Below are positions 41,765 through 49,958 of a stretch of 64,000 nt of DNA, in pieces. Positions within the stretch are counted from its first letter, which is position 1; each line of letters starts with the position of its first letter. The translations under genes and the position numbers were made by a program. The DNA lies in contig CAWJXA010000004.1 of assembly GCA_963846715.1 (NCBI GenBank), positions 186,001-250,000 on the forward strand, written 5' to 3'. Source of the stretch: Bog-257 sp963846715. GTDB taxonomy: Bacteria > Acidobacteriota > Terriglobia > Terriglobales > Acidobacteriaceae. The notes under the pieces were generated by a model. The model was not told where the DNA came from and ran no database searches. It saw nothing but the letters and a program-made list of their open reading frames with translations.

Positions 41765-41943
41765 TAAAGCCTATTGTAAAATCGAACGCATTTCCGCTGG
41801 ACTAAAGTCCAGCTTCCCCCTGCTGAAGCAGGGGGCTCCCACCAAGAACGTTTGCCAGATTTTTTTCCGCAGCCTGCCTAGCGCCGCCAATGCTCTTTTT
41901 ATTCGAGTCGGCTTTCATCCGACGGCAGACTCCGCCCGATCCA

Positions 41944-42819
41944 CTAGTTGTGAACCATCGCCTCGATCATTCCCATCAGTTCAATCGTTGTGGGAACAGG
42001 TATTCCGTAGCGTTCCCCTCCACGCACAATCGGCCCGCCGATGGCATCGAGCTCAAGTTGCCGCCCTGCGACAACGTCCTTGGCCATGGAACTGCGCATG
42101 CCCGGCAGCAAGCTTGCGAATGTCTCGCGTAGCTTCGACACGTCAACCTCGGCCCCATCTGCCTTCGCTACTGCACAGGCTTCAATAGCGGCCGAATCCA
42201 ATTTCCCTTTCCACACCGGGTCCTCGAAAATCTCTCCCTTGTTCTTCCCCGATGCTGACGTCACCAGCGCGAAAGGGGCCAGGAAGCACAGCTTCCCCCA
42301 CAGCAGCGTCTGTTCCCTTGGTATGAACTGACAAGTGAATCCGAGGTCCGTGAAGTGCCCGACAATCGCTCCCAGCAGAGGCTCCCCACTGCTTGCAACA
42401 CTCAACCGCACGAACGGCGAGCGTTGCACGAAGTGTCCCGGCTCCGGCCGTTCCGCTTCGACTGCAATCGTCGCGGGAATTACGCGGTCCTTCCCGTAGC
42501 GAGACCGCAGCACCGCGATGTGGTCCACTCCATTCAGAAGGGGAACAACCGCTTTGGGCTCCGATTCTACGGCTCCGAGCGCGCTTTCAAGTTGGTAAGT
42601 CTTGGTCGCGATCCACAGCACGTCGACTGTTTCGGATAGCTTGGCAACAGCGTGCGCCGGTGCCGTGAGCGTGCCGGACGGCCGTTCCAGCGTCAACTCC
42701 TTTGGATAAGTAGACAGCTTATCTGGCCGCACAATTACAGTGACATCTTCTCCCAACGAGCCCAAAGCCGTTCCCACCAGCCCGCCTATTGCTCCGGCTC
42801 CCAAGATTGCGTGCTTCAT
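41944..42819 (-). CDS. 2-dehydropantoate 2-reductase-like protein
   Basis: NADPH-dependent ketopantoate reductase family, 291 aa, cytosolic. The N-terminal Rossmann motif is MKHAILGAGAIGGLVGTALGSLG (GxGxxG). VLWIATKTYQLESAL and VVPLLNGVDHIAVL match the family, where the latter has the substrate-contacting Asn. LLWGKLCFLAPFALVTSA carries the catalytic Lys position of KxxxN type, but the usual following Asn is not obvious. C-terminal helical domain intact. Many paralogues act on other 2-oxo substrates, so panE is not assigned. It is followed by a DUF1223 gene upstream on the same strand. Confidence 0.82.
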   Translation of the reverse strand: MKHAILGAGAIGGLVGTALGSLGEDVTVIVRPDKLSTYPKELTLERPSGTLTAPAHAVAKLSETVDVLWIATKTYQLESALGAVESEPKAVVPLLNGVDHIAVLRSRYGKDRVIPATIAVEAERPEPGHFVQRSPFVRLSVASSGEPLLGAIVGHFTDLGFTCQFIPREQTLLWGKLCFLAPFALVTSASGKNKGEIFEDPVWKGKLDSAAIEACAVAKADGAEVDVSKLRETFASLLPGMRSSMAKDVVAGRQLELDAIGGPIVRGGERYGIPVPTTIELMGMIEAMVHN

Positions 42820-42872
42820 CCGCGGCTCCTCCGCAGGAAACTATACGACAAGACCACGCGAAACGGTTGTGC

Positions 42873-43613
42873 TCACGGCTGGTAGCGCAGTGCGGCTGCG
42901 CCCACGATCGGTCCACTGTCGGAATCCTGCACCAGCACCGCGACTTTGAGATTGGCGGGGTTCCATTCGGGATGTCGGGTGACTTCGACAGTCTTTTCGA
43001 ACGATCCGTTTTTCGCGCTTCCTAAATTACGCAACTCCCGCACGACAGCAGCATGGTGGAGGGTTCGCCCGCTGTTCTCGCCGCCGCCGATTGAGCTTGT
43101 CAGTCCATCCTCTGTCACGGCGAGTAAAACGTGCGCTTGCTTGCCCACCGGGGACTGCACCGCAATCTTCAAATGGTCACCTGCCTCCCACTGCAAAGTG
43201 ACTTGCGCGGCCTTCGGCTCGGCCGACGCCACCTCGAGATTATGTTTCAAAGCGGCCGTATTGTTTCCCACAAACTGGAGGTGCCCGTCGATTACCATCT
43301 GCGGGGTGTATGGGCCGTTGACATGAAGATGGTCTTCATAATCGCTCTGCCGCTGCGTAAATTGTGCCGAGGAAAAGCGATCGCGCCATCCATCATGGTT
43401 CCAGTAGTCGACGTGCTCGCCCAAAAGAATGAGGTCCACTCCGGGCGGGGCCTTCTGGCTTAGTTGTACCAGAAGCGCATCAGCCGGCGGGCAACTGGAA
43501 CATCCTTCCGAGGTGAACAGTTCAACCACAACCGGTGTTTGGGCCGAGGCGCCAACATCAACCAAGGCTGCAAGAGCAACCACTGCGACCATGACCATAA
43601 AAATCTTTTTCAT
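42873..43613 (-). CDS. Exported DUF1223 thioredoxin-fold protein
   Basis: The 246-aa protein has a Sec signal peptide (IFMVMVAVVALAALVDVGASA) and then PVVVELFTSEGCSSCPPADALLVQLSQ, the DUF1223 hallmark with a CxxC in a thioredoxin-like position. HVDYWNHDGWRDRFSSAQFTQRQ and YTPQMVIDGHLQFVGNN are further conserved segments. A periplasmic location and a redox role are plausible, but no activity is established for the family. It is 53 bases from the ketopantoate reductase-like gene on the same strand, and may be in one operon with it. Confidence 0.9.
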   Translation of the reverse strand: MKKIFMVMVAVVALAALVDVGASAQTPVVVELFTSEGCSSCPPADALLVQLSQKAPPGVDLILLGEHVDYWNHDGWRDRFSSAQFTQRQSDYEDHLHVNGPYTPQMVIDGHLQFVGNNTAALKHNLEVASAEPKAAQVTLQWEAGDHLKIAVQSPVGKQAHVLLAVTEDGLTSSIGGGENSGRTLHHAAVVRELRNLGSAKNGSFEKTVEVTRHPEWNPANLKVAVLVQDSDSGPIVGAAALRYQP

Positions 43614-43782
43614 GACACAGAATTAGGACGCGCAACTCCGCGCTAAGTTTCAGGTTACCATCGCATTCAAGGCCGAATTCGACACTCAGAATCCCTCCGT
43701 CCGCTGTAACTTTTACGTTGCCGGCGGATCACACTATCAAGCGCGGGTAGAATTTCGTGATTTCGTAAAGAGACCAACCGTT

Positions 43783-44457
43783 GTGACTTCGGGCGCCTCC
43801 AGCACGCATCCTATGACCGGCGTTTCCCCCACTCCCGATGCGGAATTGATCGCTCGGATTCTGGCCGGAGAGCGCGAGTTGTTCCACCAACTGGTCCAGC
43901 CTTACGAGAAGAGCGTTTACTTCGCGGCCTTTTCCATTCTGCAGAACGAGCAGGATGCCGAAGATGTGGCGCAGGAAGCCGTTCTCAAGGCCTTGAAAAA
44001 CCTGCACACGTTTCGTGCCGAATCGAAGTTCAGCACTTGGCTGGTCTCGATCGCGATCAACGAAGCTCGGGCGCGCCTGCGGCATGCGCGTGTCCTTCAG
44101 TTCGAGTCGGTCGATGAGCAGCCGCAAGAGGACGACGCCGGCTTTACCCCGGCCGTCATCACCGACTGGCGAGAAGTTCCGTTGCAGGCTTTGGAGCGCA
44201 AGGAACTGCGCCAGCTATTGCAAAACGCGATATCCAGTTTGCCCGAAATCTACCGCGAGGTATTGCTGTTGCGCGATGTCGAGGATTTCAGTATCGCGGA
44301 GACTTCGGCCGCGCTGGGCGTGAGTGACGGCGTGGTGAAGACCAGGCTACTTCGGGCTCGCCTCATGATGCAAAAGATCCTGGCACCGCAATTGGCGTCG
44401 AAGCGCACTGGGCTGTTTGGACTGTTCCGAAATAAGGCAGGTGGATCATGGTTGTGA
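43783..44457 (+). CDS. ECF RNA polymerase sigma factor
   Basis: The 224-aa sigma-70 family protein contains region 2 (FHQLVQPYEKSVYFAAFSILQNEQDAEDVAQEAVLKALKNLHTFRAESKFSTWLVSIAINEARARLR, seen in order about residues 36-100) and region 4 (ISSLPEIYREVLLLRDVEDFSIAETSAALGVSDGVVKTRLLRARLMM, about 155-200), with no region 1 or 3. The GTG at 43783 has AAGAGA upstream; ATG 43813 is an alternative start with a poorer site. It overlaps the anti-sigma gene by 10 bases, so the pair is coupled. Confidence 0.93.
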   Translation: MTSGASSTHPMTGVSPTPDAELIARILAGERELFHQLVQPYEKSVYFAAFSILQNEQDAEDVAQEAVLKALKNLHTFRAESKFSTWLVSIAINEARARLRHARVLQFESVDEQPQEDDAGFTPAVITDWREVPLQALERKELRQLLQNAISSLPEIYREVLLLRDVEDFSIAETSAALGVSDGVVKTRLLRARLMMQKILAPQLASKRTGLFGLFRNKAGGSWL

Positions 44458-44690
44458 ATTGCAGGCACGTGTGGGATCAAATTTCGAACTACATCGAAGG
44501 TGATGTCGCACCCGATCTGCGCGAGGCCATCGAGGAGCACCTTGCCCATTGCCGTCACTGCGCCGCCGTTCTGGATTCAACCCGCAACATTCTCTATTTG
44601 ATCGCCGACGACCGTACCTTCGCCCTGCCCGTGGGCTACACCCATCGCTTACATGCCCGGCTGCAGAAGGAGATAGAAGCTCCCAGCTAA
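44448..44690 (+). CDS. Zinc-finger anti-sigma factor (ZAS/zf-HC2), soluble
   Basis: The 80-aa protein has CRHVWDQISNYIEGDVAPDLREAIEEHLAHCRHCAAVLDS, where the HxxxCxxC arrangement (HLAHCRHC) is the ZAS zinc site. It should bind and hold the overlapping ECF sigma factor. Unlike many such anti-sigma factors it has no membrane segment, which points to a cytoplasmic signal such as redox state at the zinc cysteines; this last step is inference. No further gene follows on this strand. Confidence 0.9.
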   Translation: MVVNCRHVWDQISNYIEGDVAPDLREAIEEHLAHCRHCAAVLDSTRNILYLIADDRTFALPVGYTHRLHARLQKEIEAPS

Positions 44691-44720
44691 GATTAAACTC
44701 GGCTCTGGTTCCCTCAACGC

Positions 44721-44775
44721 TGTCATCCTGAGCGGAGCACGAGCCTCTTTTGCTCGTGTGGAGTCGAAGGATCCC
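44721..44775. repeat. GTCGAAGGATC-type repeat, copy A
   Basis: The segment has TGTCATCCTGAGCGGAG at its left, a short ACGAG...CTCGT hairpin, and GTCGAAGGATCCC at its right. The same left and right words flank the hairpin at 46903-46980. It lies between the anti-sigma gene and a convergent gene. Confidence 0.6.
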
Positions 44776-44805
44776 TATTAGGGTACGGCCCCACCGTGGG
44801 CGATT

Positions 44806-45231
44806 TTAGATCTCGTGGTGAAACCAGGGATGCGTTATCAACTCGAGTGCCACCAGCACCAGCGTCACGATTGCTGCCCAGAGCTGAAACGACCGCCGTC
44901 TTCGCTGCGCCGTAGTCAGAGGACGTATCCTCCATGCAGCCGAGGGATTTCGCCGCAATCGCTCTTCATTCCAGAGCAGTAGCAGGCTTATGAGGGCTCC
45001 CACCGCTCCTATCGCCAGCAGCGGTAAGCGGATGGCATTGCTGTGAAACCCGCGCGCAGGGCCACCAGCGCCGGCGGCCAGTAAGGATGTAAATCCTAGC
45101 GCAACTCGCACACCGCTGAGCCCAACTGCAGCCACGCAAATGCTTTCCGCCGTCGCCAATGCCAATGAGGCCCAGGCCAACAGCAGGCGTGCGGGTTTGG
45201 GCGGCGGGGTTTCAGAATCCGAAGGCTTCAC
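44806..45231 (-). CDS. Small membrane protein, hypothetical
   Basis: The 141-aa predicted protein has four hydrophobic stretches: LLLAWASLALATAESICVAAVGL, VALGFTSLLAAGAGG, LPLLAIGAVGALISLLLLW and LWAAIVTLVLVALELITH, with a basic loop (EERLRRNPSAAWRIRPLTTAQRRRR split in two) before the last. A Pro-rich cytoplasmic N-terminus precedes the first helix. No function is recognised. It converges with the ECF/anti-sigma pair. Confidence 0.65.
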   Translation of the reverse strand: MKPSDSETPPPKPARLLLAWASLALATAESICVAAVGLSGVRVALGFTSLLAAGAGGPARGFHSNAIRLPLLAIGAVGALISLLLLWNEERLRRNPSAAWRIRPLTTAQRRRRSFQLWAAIVTLVLVALELITHPWFHHEI

Positions 45232-45399
45232 GTTTGCATACTCTAACTAGTGGTTTAGCCGGGTGGCATTGCCGATTGCGGTTTGTATCAGAACACATTT
45301 CAGCTGTGCCGCCAATAGCCTACTTGGGGCTTCAGAGACTGCTTCGCAACCGCGCTTTGATTTTAAGCTGGTACAAATGATCGGACACCAGTCGATCCA

Positions 45400-45489
45400 G
45401 CCGCGGAGCGGCGACGTTGAAGTTAGCCCGGGGCGCAAGCCCCGGGGGTGAATGGGAATAATTCCCGAGCCGCGTAGCGGCGACACAAG
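45400..45489. repeat. Repeat block: direct copies around a GC-rich hairpin
   Basis: GCCGC(G/T)AGCGGCGAC-type palindromes occur twice (45400-45415, 45469-45484). Between them are a CCCGGGGC...GCCCCGGG hairpin (45427-45446) and a GGGAATAATTCCC hairpin (about 45454-45466). The 400-base gap between the genes at 45231 and 45633 otherwise contains nothing that I recognise. Confidence 0.7.
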
Positions 45490-45632
45490 TTGCGACGCAC
45501 CTCAGCCTCTGACCGCCTTGACGCTAAATGTTACAACGTGTAAGTCGCCGCCCCGGATTGCCTGTAACCTTCGCGGATCTTGCGACTCTAACCGAATGTA
45601 AGGGCCTCGGAGCAATCCGAGGGAGGATGGTT

Positions 45633-46316
45633 ATGTCGAAATTTCGTATGTTTGTTTTCTCTTGCTTGCTTTTGACTTTCGTGGCCGTCTTTGCGCTTGC
45701 GGGCGAAAAGAGTTCGACGGCTCTTCCCAATCCAGCCACCGACGAGCCGGCGGCAACCAAGAGTGGGCAGGAAACCGCAGTCTTTGCCGGCGGATGTTTC
45801 TGGGGTGTGCAAGCCGTCTTCCAGCATGTGAAGGGCGTTATCAGCGCTACCTCTGGCTATTCGGGAGGACCGTCCAGTGCTGCGGAATATGAAGTGGTCA
45901 GCACCGGAACCACGGGTCACGCCGAATCAGTCAAGGTGGTCTTTGATCCTTCGAAAGTTTCCTACGGTCAGCTCCTGAAGGTGTTTTTCTCGGTCGCGCA
46001 CGATCCGACCGAGCTGAACCGCCAGGGTCCGGACACCGGAACGCAGTATCGCTCGGTGATTTTCTACAGCGGCGACCAGCAAAAGCAGATCGCGCAGGCC
46101 TACATTGCGCAGTTGGATCAGGCCAAAGTCTTTCCGCGTGCCATCGTAACCCAAGTCGTTCCGCTTAAGGGGTTTTATCCGGCGGAGGCTTACCATCAGA
46201 ACTACGCCACGCTGCACCCTGACAACCCATATATCATGTACAACGATCTTCCCAAGGTGGCGAACCTTCAACAGCAGTTTCCCAATCTCTATCGCGCGTC
46301 AATCAAGGGAAACTAG
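45633..46316 (+). CDS. msrA: Exported peptide-methionine (S)-S-oxide reductase MsrA
   Basis: MsrA reduces the S-diastereomer of methionine sulfoxide. The N-terminus is a signal peptide (MFVFSCLLLTFVAVFALA), so the enzyme works outside the cytoplasm. Catalytic Cys is in AGGCFWGVQAVFQHVKGV (about residue 55), followed by SGYSGG and the conserved SVAHDPTELNRQGPDTGTQYRSVIF and ITQVV-type segment IVTQVVPLKGFYPAEAYHQNY. ATG 45633 is 6 bases after GGGAGG; an upstream ATG at 45627 is too near that site. It lies 28 bases before msrB, and both enzymes are exported, so they form a coordinated periplasmic repair pair. Confidence 0.94.
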   Translation: MSKFRMFVFSCLLLTFVAVFALAGEKSSTALPNPATDEPAATKSGQETAVFAGGCFWGVQAVFQHVKGVISATSGYSGGPSSAAEYEVVSTGTTGHAESVKVVFDPSKVSYGQLLKVFFSVAHDPTELNRQGPDTGTQYRSVIFYSGDQQKQIAQAYIAQLDQAKVFPRAIVTQVVPLKGFYPAEAYHQNYATLHPDNPYIMYNDLPKVANLQQQFPNLYRASIKGN

Positions 46317-46344
46317 AAGCTTGGGAAGGGGCCGGTTTATCCAT

Positions 46345-46899
46345 ATGACTGATCGAAGAAATTTTCTGAAGACAACATTTCTATCTCTATCTGGAGTGGC
46401 GTTTATGAGCATGTTTAAGAGCACGGAAGCCGAAGCTGCGCCCGCCGCGGACTTCGTCGAGGTTGTGGAGTTCAAAGACTCAGGCGAAAAGATCGGGTCT
46501 GAGAAGGTAAAGAAGGTGGTCAAGACTGATGTCGAGTGGCGCGCCCAACTCACGCCTGAGCAGTTCAATGTAACTCGGCAGAAGGGAACGGAACAGGCCT
46601 TCACCGGCCAATATTGGGACCTGCATGCCAAAGGGCTTTTCCGTTGCGTGTGCTGCAGGAATGCACTGTTCAGCTCGGCAACCAAGTTCGATTCGGGCAC
46701 CGGCTGGCCTAGCTTCTGGGCTCCTATTGCCAAAGAGAACGTCAAGGTCAACACCGATCGCAGCTTTGGCATGTCGCGCTCAGAGGTCCTGTGCACCGAA
46801 TGTGACGCGCACCTGGGGCACGTCTTCGATGACGGCCCCAAGCCGACCGGTTTGCGCTACTGCATGAATTCCGTGTCGCTTGCTTTCGTGAAGAGTTGA
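46345..46899 (+). CDS. msrB: Exported peptide-methionine (R)-S-oxide reductase MsrB
   Basis: MsrB reduces the R-diastereomer of methionine sulfoxide. It begins MTDRRNFLKTTFLSLSGVAFM, a twin-arginine signal, unlike the Sec-type signal of the MsrA beside it. Zinc-binding CxxC pairs are FRCVCCRNALF (Cys101, Cys104) and VLCTECDAHLG (Cys150, Cys153); the catalytic Cys is in GLRYCMNSVSLAF (Cys173). TGWPSFWAPI and HVFDDGPKPTG are conserved segments. At 184 aa it includes about 35 residues of signal and linker. ATG 46345 has no perfect ribosome site, but the Tat motif fixes this start. Confidence 0.94.
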   Translation: MTDRRNFLKTTFLSLSGVAFMSMFKSTEAEAAPAADFVEVVEFKDSGEKIGSEKVKKVVKTDVEWRAQLTPEQFNVTRQKGTEQAFTGQYWDLHAKGLFRCVCCRNALFSSATKFDSGTGWPSFWAPIAKENVKVNTDRSFGMSRSEVLCTECDAHLGHVFDDGPKPTGLRYCMNSVSLAFVKS

Positions 46900-46902
46900 G
46901 TT

Positions 46903-46980
46903 TTCGACGGAGCTGAGCGTCCGCGTAGGTCTCCGACCCGCAGCCCTTGCGGGTCGGACGGACGCGCAGTCGAAGGATCT
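46903..46980. repeat. GTCGAAGGATC-type repeat, copy B, with large nested hairpin
   Basis: Nested inverted repeats: TTCGAC...GTCGAA outside, GCGTCCG...CGGACGC next, and a perfect 11-bp TCCGACCCGCA (46932-46942) against 46948-46958 at the tip. It begins two bases after the msrB stop and lacks a T-tract. The flanking words CTGAGCG and AGTCGAAGGATC match copy A at 44721-44775. Confidence 0.7.
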
Positions 46981-47138
46981 GCTTTAGTAAATCTCGCGGC
47001 AGTTCTTTCAGCTCGCCAGTTTCTCGACCCATCCCTCATCGCTCCCGGGAATCTCCAAACACCTGTTCTCAGCCGCGCCGTTTCGGTATAGCATGATTGT
47101 CCAGCCCAATTGCAGCTAAAGTACGGAGGAAGCTCAAC

Positions 47139-47777
47139 ATGAGTCCTGTCCCGGCGCGCGAAAAGGAAAAAGAGAAGCCGTCGCACAAGTCCAACTCGGT
47201 AGAGACTGCCGTTGCCGAAACCGCTGAAGCCAGCGGCGCCAGTGTGGAGAAGATCCGCGAGATACTCTTTGGTTCGCAGATCAAGAACTATGAGGCGCGC
47301 TTCGCTCGTCTGGAAGAAGCGCTGGCCCGAGAGACCGCCGAAATCAAGGACACCATGCGCCGGCGGCTGGACTCGCTGGAAGCCTTTTTCAAGAGCGAGA
47401 CCGAGTCCCTGGCGGCACGCTTGAAGTCGGAGCGCGATGAACGCGAGGAAACGCTGAACACTATCGGCCGCGAGTTGAAGGCGACGGCAGCGCAGCTCTC
47501 CAAGAAAATCCTCGATCTCGACAACAAGGCTGCCCAGGACCGCAGCGCTTCCCGTCAGGAACTGATGGCCGAGTCGCGCAAGCTGCTCGACGAAATCCGG
47601 CAGCGCCATGAATCCTTAAGCGGCCTGCTGGAGAATCGCGTCCAGGAGCTGCGTCATGCCAAGACCGATCGGTCAGCGCTGGCCGCGCTCTTCGTCGAGC
47701 TCGCGGTGCGCCTGAAGGACGAGGGCGACGACAGCAAGCCGCGGCCCAAGCCGATCCGTAGTGCCACCGAAGCATGA
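47139..47777 (+). CDS. Coiled-coil protein, first gene of a GTPase operon
   Basis: The 212-aa soluble protein starts at ATG 47139 after GGAGG. After a charged Lys/Glu-rich N-terminus come VEKIREILFGSQIKNYEARFARLEEALARETAEIKDTMRRRLDSLEAFF (about residues 35-85) and long heptad-rich stretches to about residue 180 (IGRELKATAAQLSKKILDLDNKAAQ, LLDEIRQRHESLSGLLENRVQELRH), ending FVELAVRLKDEGDD. No catalytic site is visible. It is 7 bases before the OmpA-type gene, so cotranscribed with it and with the GTPase gene. It probably bridges the GTPase and the membrane protein; inferred from gene order only. Confidence 0.75.
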   Translation: MSPVPAREKEKEKPSHKSNSVETAVAETAEASGASVEKIREILFGSQIKNYEARFARLEEALARETAEIKDTMRRRLDSLEAFFKSETESLAARLKSERDEREETLNTIGRELKATAAQLSKKILDLDNKAAQDRSASRQELMAESRKLLDEIRQRHESLSGLLENRVQELRHAKTDRSALAALFVELAVRLKDEGDDSKPRPKPIRSATEA

Positions 47778-47784
47778 GGGTCCT

Positions 47785-49368
47785 ATGGGTTCGACGCCGG
47801 CTGACCTGAAGCCCGATTCTGAGTACAACCAGCGCCCCGACGAGCTGGCCGAACTCCGGGCTTTGCTGCTTGGTCAGCAACTCGTCGAGTTGGACGCCCT
47901 GCGAAAGCGGCTCGACGATCCCGAACTTCGAGCCGAAGAACTCAGCCAAATCCTCGGCCAAGCGGTCGCACTTTCCAGCAAGCGTGACGGCGGTCTGAAA
48001 CGCTCGCTCTACCCCATCGTAGAGCAGGCGCTGAAGATCTCGATCAAGAACGATCCCAGCATTCTCGCCACTTCTCTGGCTCCCATTATTGGCGAAGCGG
48101 TCCGCAAGGCCGTTGCTAATGCCTTCCGCGGACTTGCCGAATCTGTCAATTTTTTGATGGAACGCAGCCTCTCTTGGGAGAGCGTGAAGTGGCGCTTGGA
48201 GGCGATGCGCACGGGCAAGTCATTCGGCGAGATCGCCCTGCTTCGCAGCCTCCGTTACAAGGTCCAGCAGGTGGTCCTCATCCACCGCGCGACCGGATCG
48301 GTGTTGCAATACGTTAAAGCGCCCGGCGAGGGGATCAAGGAAGCCGAACTGATGTCTAGCATGCTGACTGCCATAGGTGATTTCGTCACCGATTCCTTCG
48401 GCGCCAAGCGGTCACAAACATTCGAAGAGACACGCACCGACGACTTTGCCCTGTGGGTCAACCATGGCCCACAGGCATCGCTGGCTGCGACCATCCTGGG
48501 TACGCCTCCTCCGGAACTGAAAGATGTCTTCGCCCGCGAAAATGAACTCATCCACCAGGAGTTTGCCGGCGCGTTCGCGGCCTTCAACGGAGACGCAAGC
48601 GTTTTCGACGGCGCCCGTCCTCACCTGCAGAATTGCCTGCTAGGCCAGACTGGGAAGCCGCAGAAACCGTCCCGGTGGTGGCTGGCAGCGCTGGCTGGCA
48701 TGCTCATCGTAATCTTTGCCATCGGCTTTTTCGTTCACCGCCGAAACGCCAGCTGGAACCAGTTCTTGGCGAACCTCCAGAGCCAGCCGGGAATTGTGGT
48801 TACCGGCTCGCAGAAAAGCTGGGGGCACTACAGCGTCACCGGTCTGCGCGATCCTCTGGCGGCGAATCCCGCACAAGTAGCCGCCGACTCCGGCATCGCG
48901 CCTGCCAGCTTGGAAACTCACTTCGAATCGTATCAATCGCTGGATCCTCGTTTCTCCCGTCCCCGCGAGTTTCAGTCGGAGCAGCAGCAACTTGAGCAGC
49001 AGGTGGTATTGTTTCCCGTGAACTCCAGTACGTTGCAGCCCGAGCAGGAAATGCGCCTGGACGCCATCGAGGACCATCTCAATCGACTTCAAGAAATCGC
49101 TGGTGACTTGGGCGAGCAGATTCATATCACGGTTTATGGCCGTGCCGATCAGACCGGCGCTGAAACCAAGAATGCTGCTCTCAGCAAGGAACGGGCCCAG
49201 CGCGTGCTGGAAGCTCTGCGCGAGCGCGGCATCCCTGCCTCCATGATCACCGCTGTTGGATTGGGCGACAGCGACCCGATTCGTCACGGCTCGCCCTCCT
49301 ATCAGTTGGAAGTCAATCGCAGTGTTTCGCTTAAAGTCCAGTCGCAGCACCAGGGAGACAAGCCATGA
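47785..49368 (+). CDS. Membrane OmpA-family protein with large cytoplasmic domain
   Basis: The 527-aa protein has a cytoplasmic N-terminal region of about 295 residues (ELAELRALLLGQQLVELDALRKRLDDPELRAEELSQILGQA; later SFGEIALLRSLRYKVQQVVLIHRATGSVLQYV), one membrane helix at about 298-315 (WLAALAGMLIVIFAIGFFV), then a periplasmic linker and a C-terminal OmpA-like domain (about 400-520): VVLFPVNSSTLQPEQEMRLDAI, VYGRADQTGAETKNAALSKERAQRVLEALRERGIPA. The OmpA part should bind peptidoglycan. ATG 47785 follows GAGGG. It overlaps the GTPase gene by 4 bases. This architecture, with a cytoplasmic sensor joined to a cell-wall anchor, is unusual for OmpA proteins. Confidence 0.85.
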   Translation: MGSTPADLKPDSEYNQRPDELAELRALLLGQQLVELDALRKRLDDPELRAEELSQILGQAVALSSKRDGGLKRSLYPIVEQALKISIKNDPSILATSLAPIIGEAVRKAVANAFRGLAESVNFLMERSLSWESVKWRLEAMRTGKSFGEIALLRSLRYKVQQVVLIHRATGSVLQYVKAPGEGIKEAELMSSMLTAIGDFVTDSFGAKRSQTFEETRTDDFALWVNHGPQASLAATILGTPPPELKDVFARENELIHQEFAGAFAAFNGDASVFDGARPHLQNCLLGQTGKPQKPSRWWLAALAGMLIVIFAIGFFVHRRNASWNQFLANLQSQPGIVVTGSQKSWGHYSVTGLRDPLAANPAQVAADSGIAPASLETHFESYQSLDPRFSRPREFQSEQQQLEQQVVLFPVNSSTLQPEQEMRLDAIEDHLNRLQEIAGDLGEQIHITVYGRADQTGAETKNAALSKERAQRVLEALRERGIPASMITAVGLGDSDPIRHGSPSYQLEVNRSVSLKVQSQHQGDKP

Positions 49369-49892
49369 TCCAGAAGAAGATCTGCATGCTGGGTTCTTTC
49401 GGTGTAGGGAAGACAAGTCTGGTAGCACGTTTTGTCAGCGGCATTTTTTCCACAAAATATATCAGCACGGTCGGAGTGAAGATCGACAAGCGGGAGTTGA
49501 AAGTGGACGGCAAGGATGTGCTGCTCATGGTCTGGGACCTTGCCGGCGAGGACTCGCGCTCGCAAGTGCAGACGTCCTATCTCCGCGGCGCCGCCGGATA
49601 TTTCCTGATTGTCGACGGCACCTGGTCGGAATCTCTGGTGACCGCCAAGAGCATCCACAAACGTGCTGTCGAAGCGGTGGGGGACATTCCGTTCCTGCTC
49701 ATCGTGAACAAGAAAGACCTCTGGGATAAATGGCAGATCACCTCTCCGGACCTGGAAGCGTTAGCCGGCGAAGGATGGAAAATTAAGCTCACCAGTGCGA
49801 AAACCGGTGATGGCGTCGAGGAAATGTTCGCCGATTTGACCGAAGAAATAATGCGCCGGCAACCGACCGGCGATACTGGAAGCGAACTCTGA
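49365..49892 (+). CDS. Ras/Rab-like small GTPase
   Basis: The 175-aa single-domain GTPase has all G motifs: G1 GSFGVGKTSLVARF (residues 10-23), G2 Thr in ISTVGVKI, G3 WDLAGEDSRSQ (DxxG, with Glu where Ras has Gln61), G4 NKKDLWD and G5 TSAKTGDGVEEMF. No membrane anchor is visible. Start overlaps the OmpA-type gene stop (ATGA). Prokaryotic Ras-like GTPases of the MglA/Rup type control polarity or envelope systems. The tight coupling to a cytoplasmic-to-cell-wall protein suggests that it switches that machine. No GAP or GEF domain is encoded nearby. Confidence 0.92.
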   Translation: MIQKKICMLGSFGVGKTSLVARFVSGIFSTKYISTVGVKIDKRELKVDGKDVLLMVWDLAGEDSRSQVQTSYLRGAAGYFLIVDGTWSESLVTAKSIHKRAVEAVGDIPFLLIVNKKDLWDKWQITSPDLEALAGEGWKIKLTSAKTGDGVEEMFADLTEEIMRRQPTGDTGSEL

Positions 49893-49958
49893 TATTTAGC
49901 GGCATTCGGCGATGGGCTGTGAATGGCGTCGCGCCAGCGGACGCCTATAGTTGTTTGA

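Larger units (their letters stand above)
40629..41848. repeat. Palindrome-bounded intergenic element, copy 3, split by IS630
   Basis: A perfect 13-bp inverted repeat, TTCTTGGTGGGAG at 40629-40641 and its complement at 41836-41848, bounds the region. Between the ends are hairpins such as GGAGCGCTTCAGCGCTCC (about 40660) and GCTGGACTAAAGTCCAGC (about 41796). Removing the IS630 copy and one TA leaves about 193 bp, comparable to the elements at 8327-8549 and 17623-17841. The boundaries differ in sequence from those copies but the architecture is the same. Confidence 0.7.
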
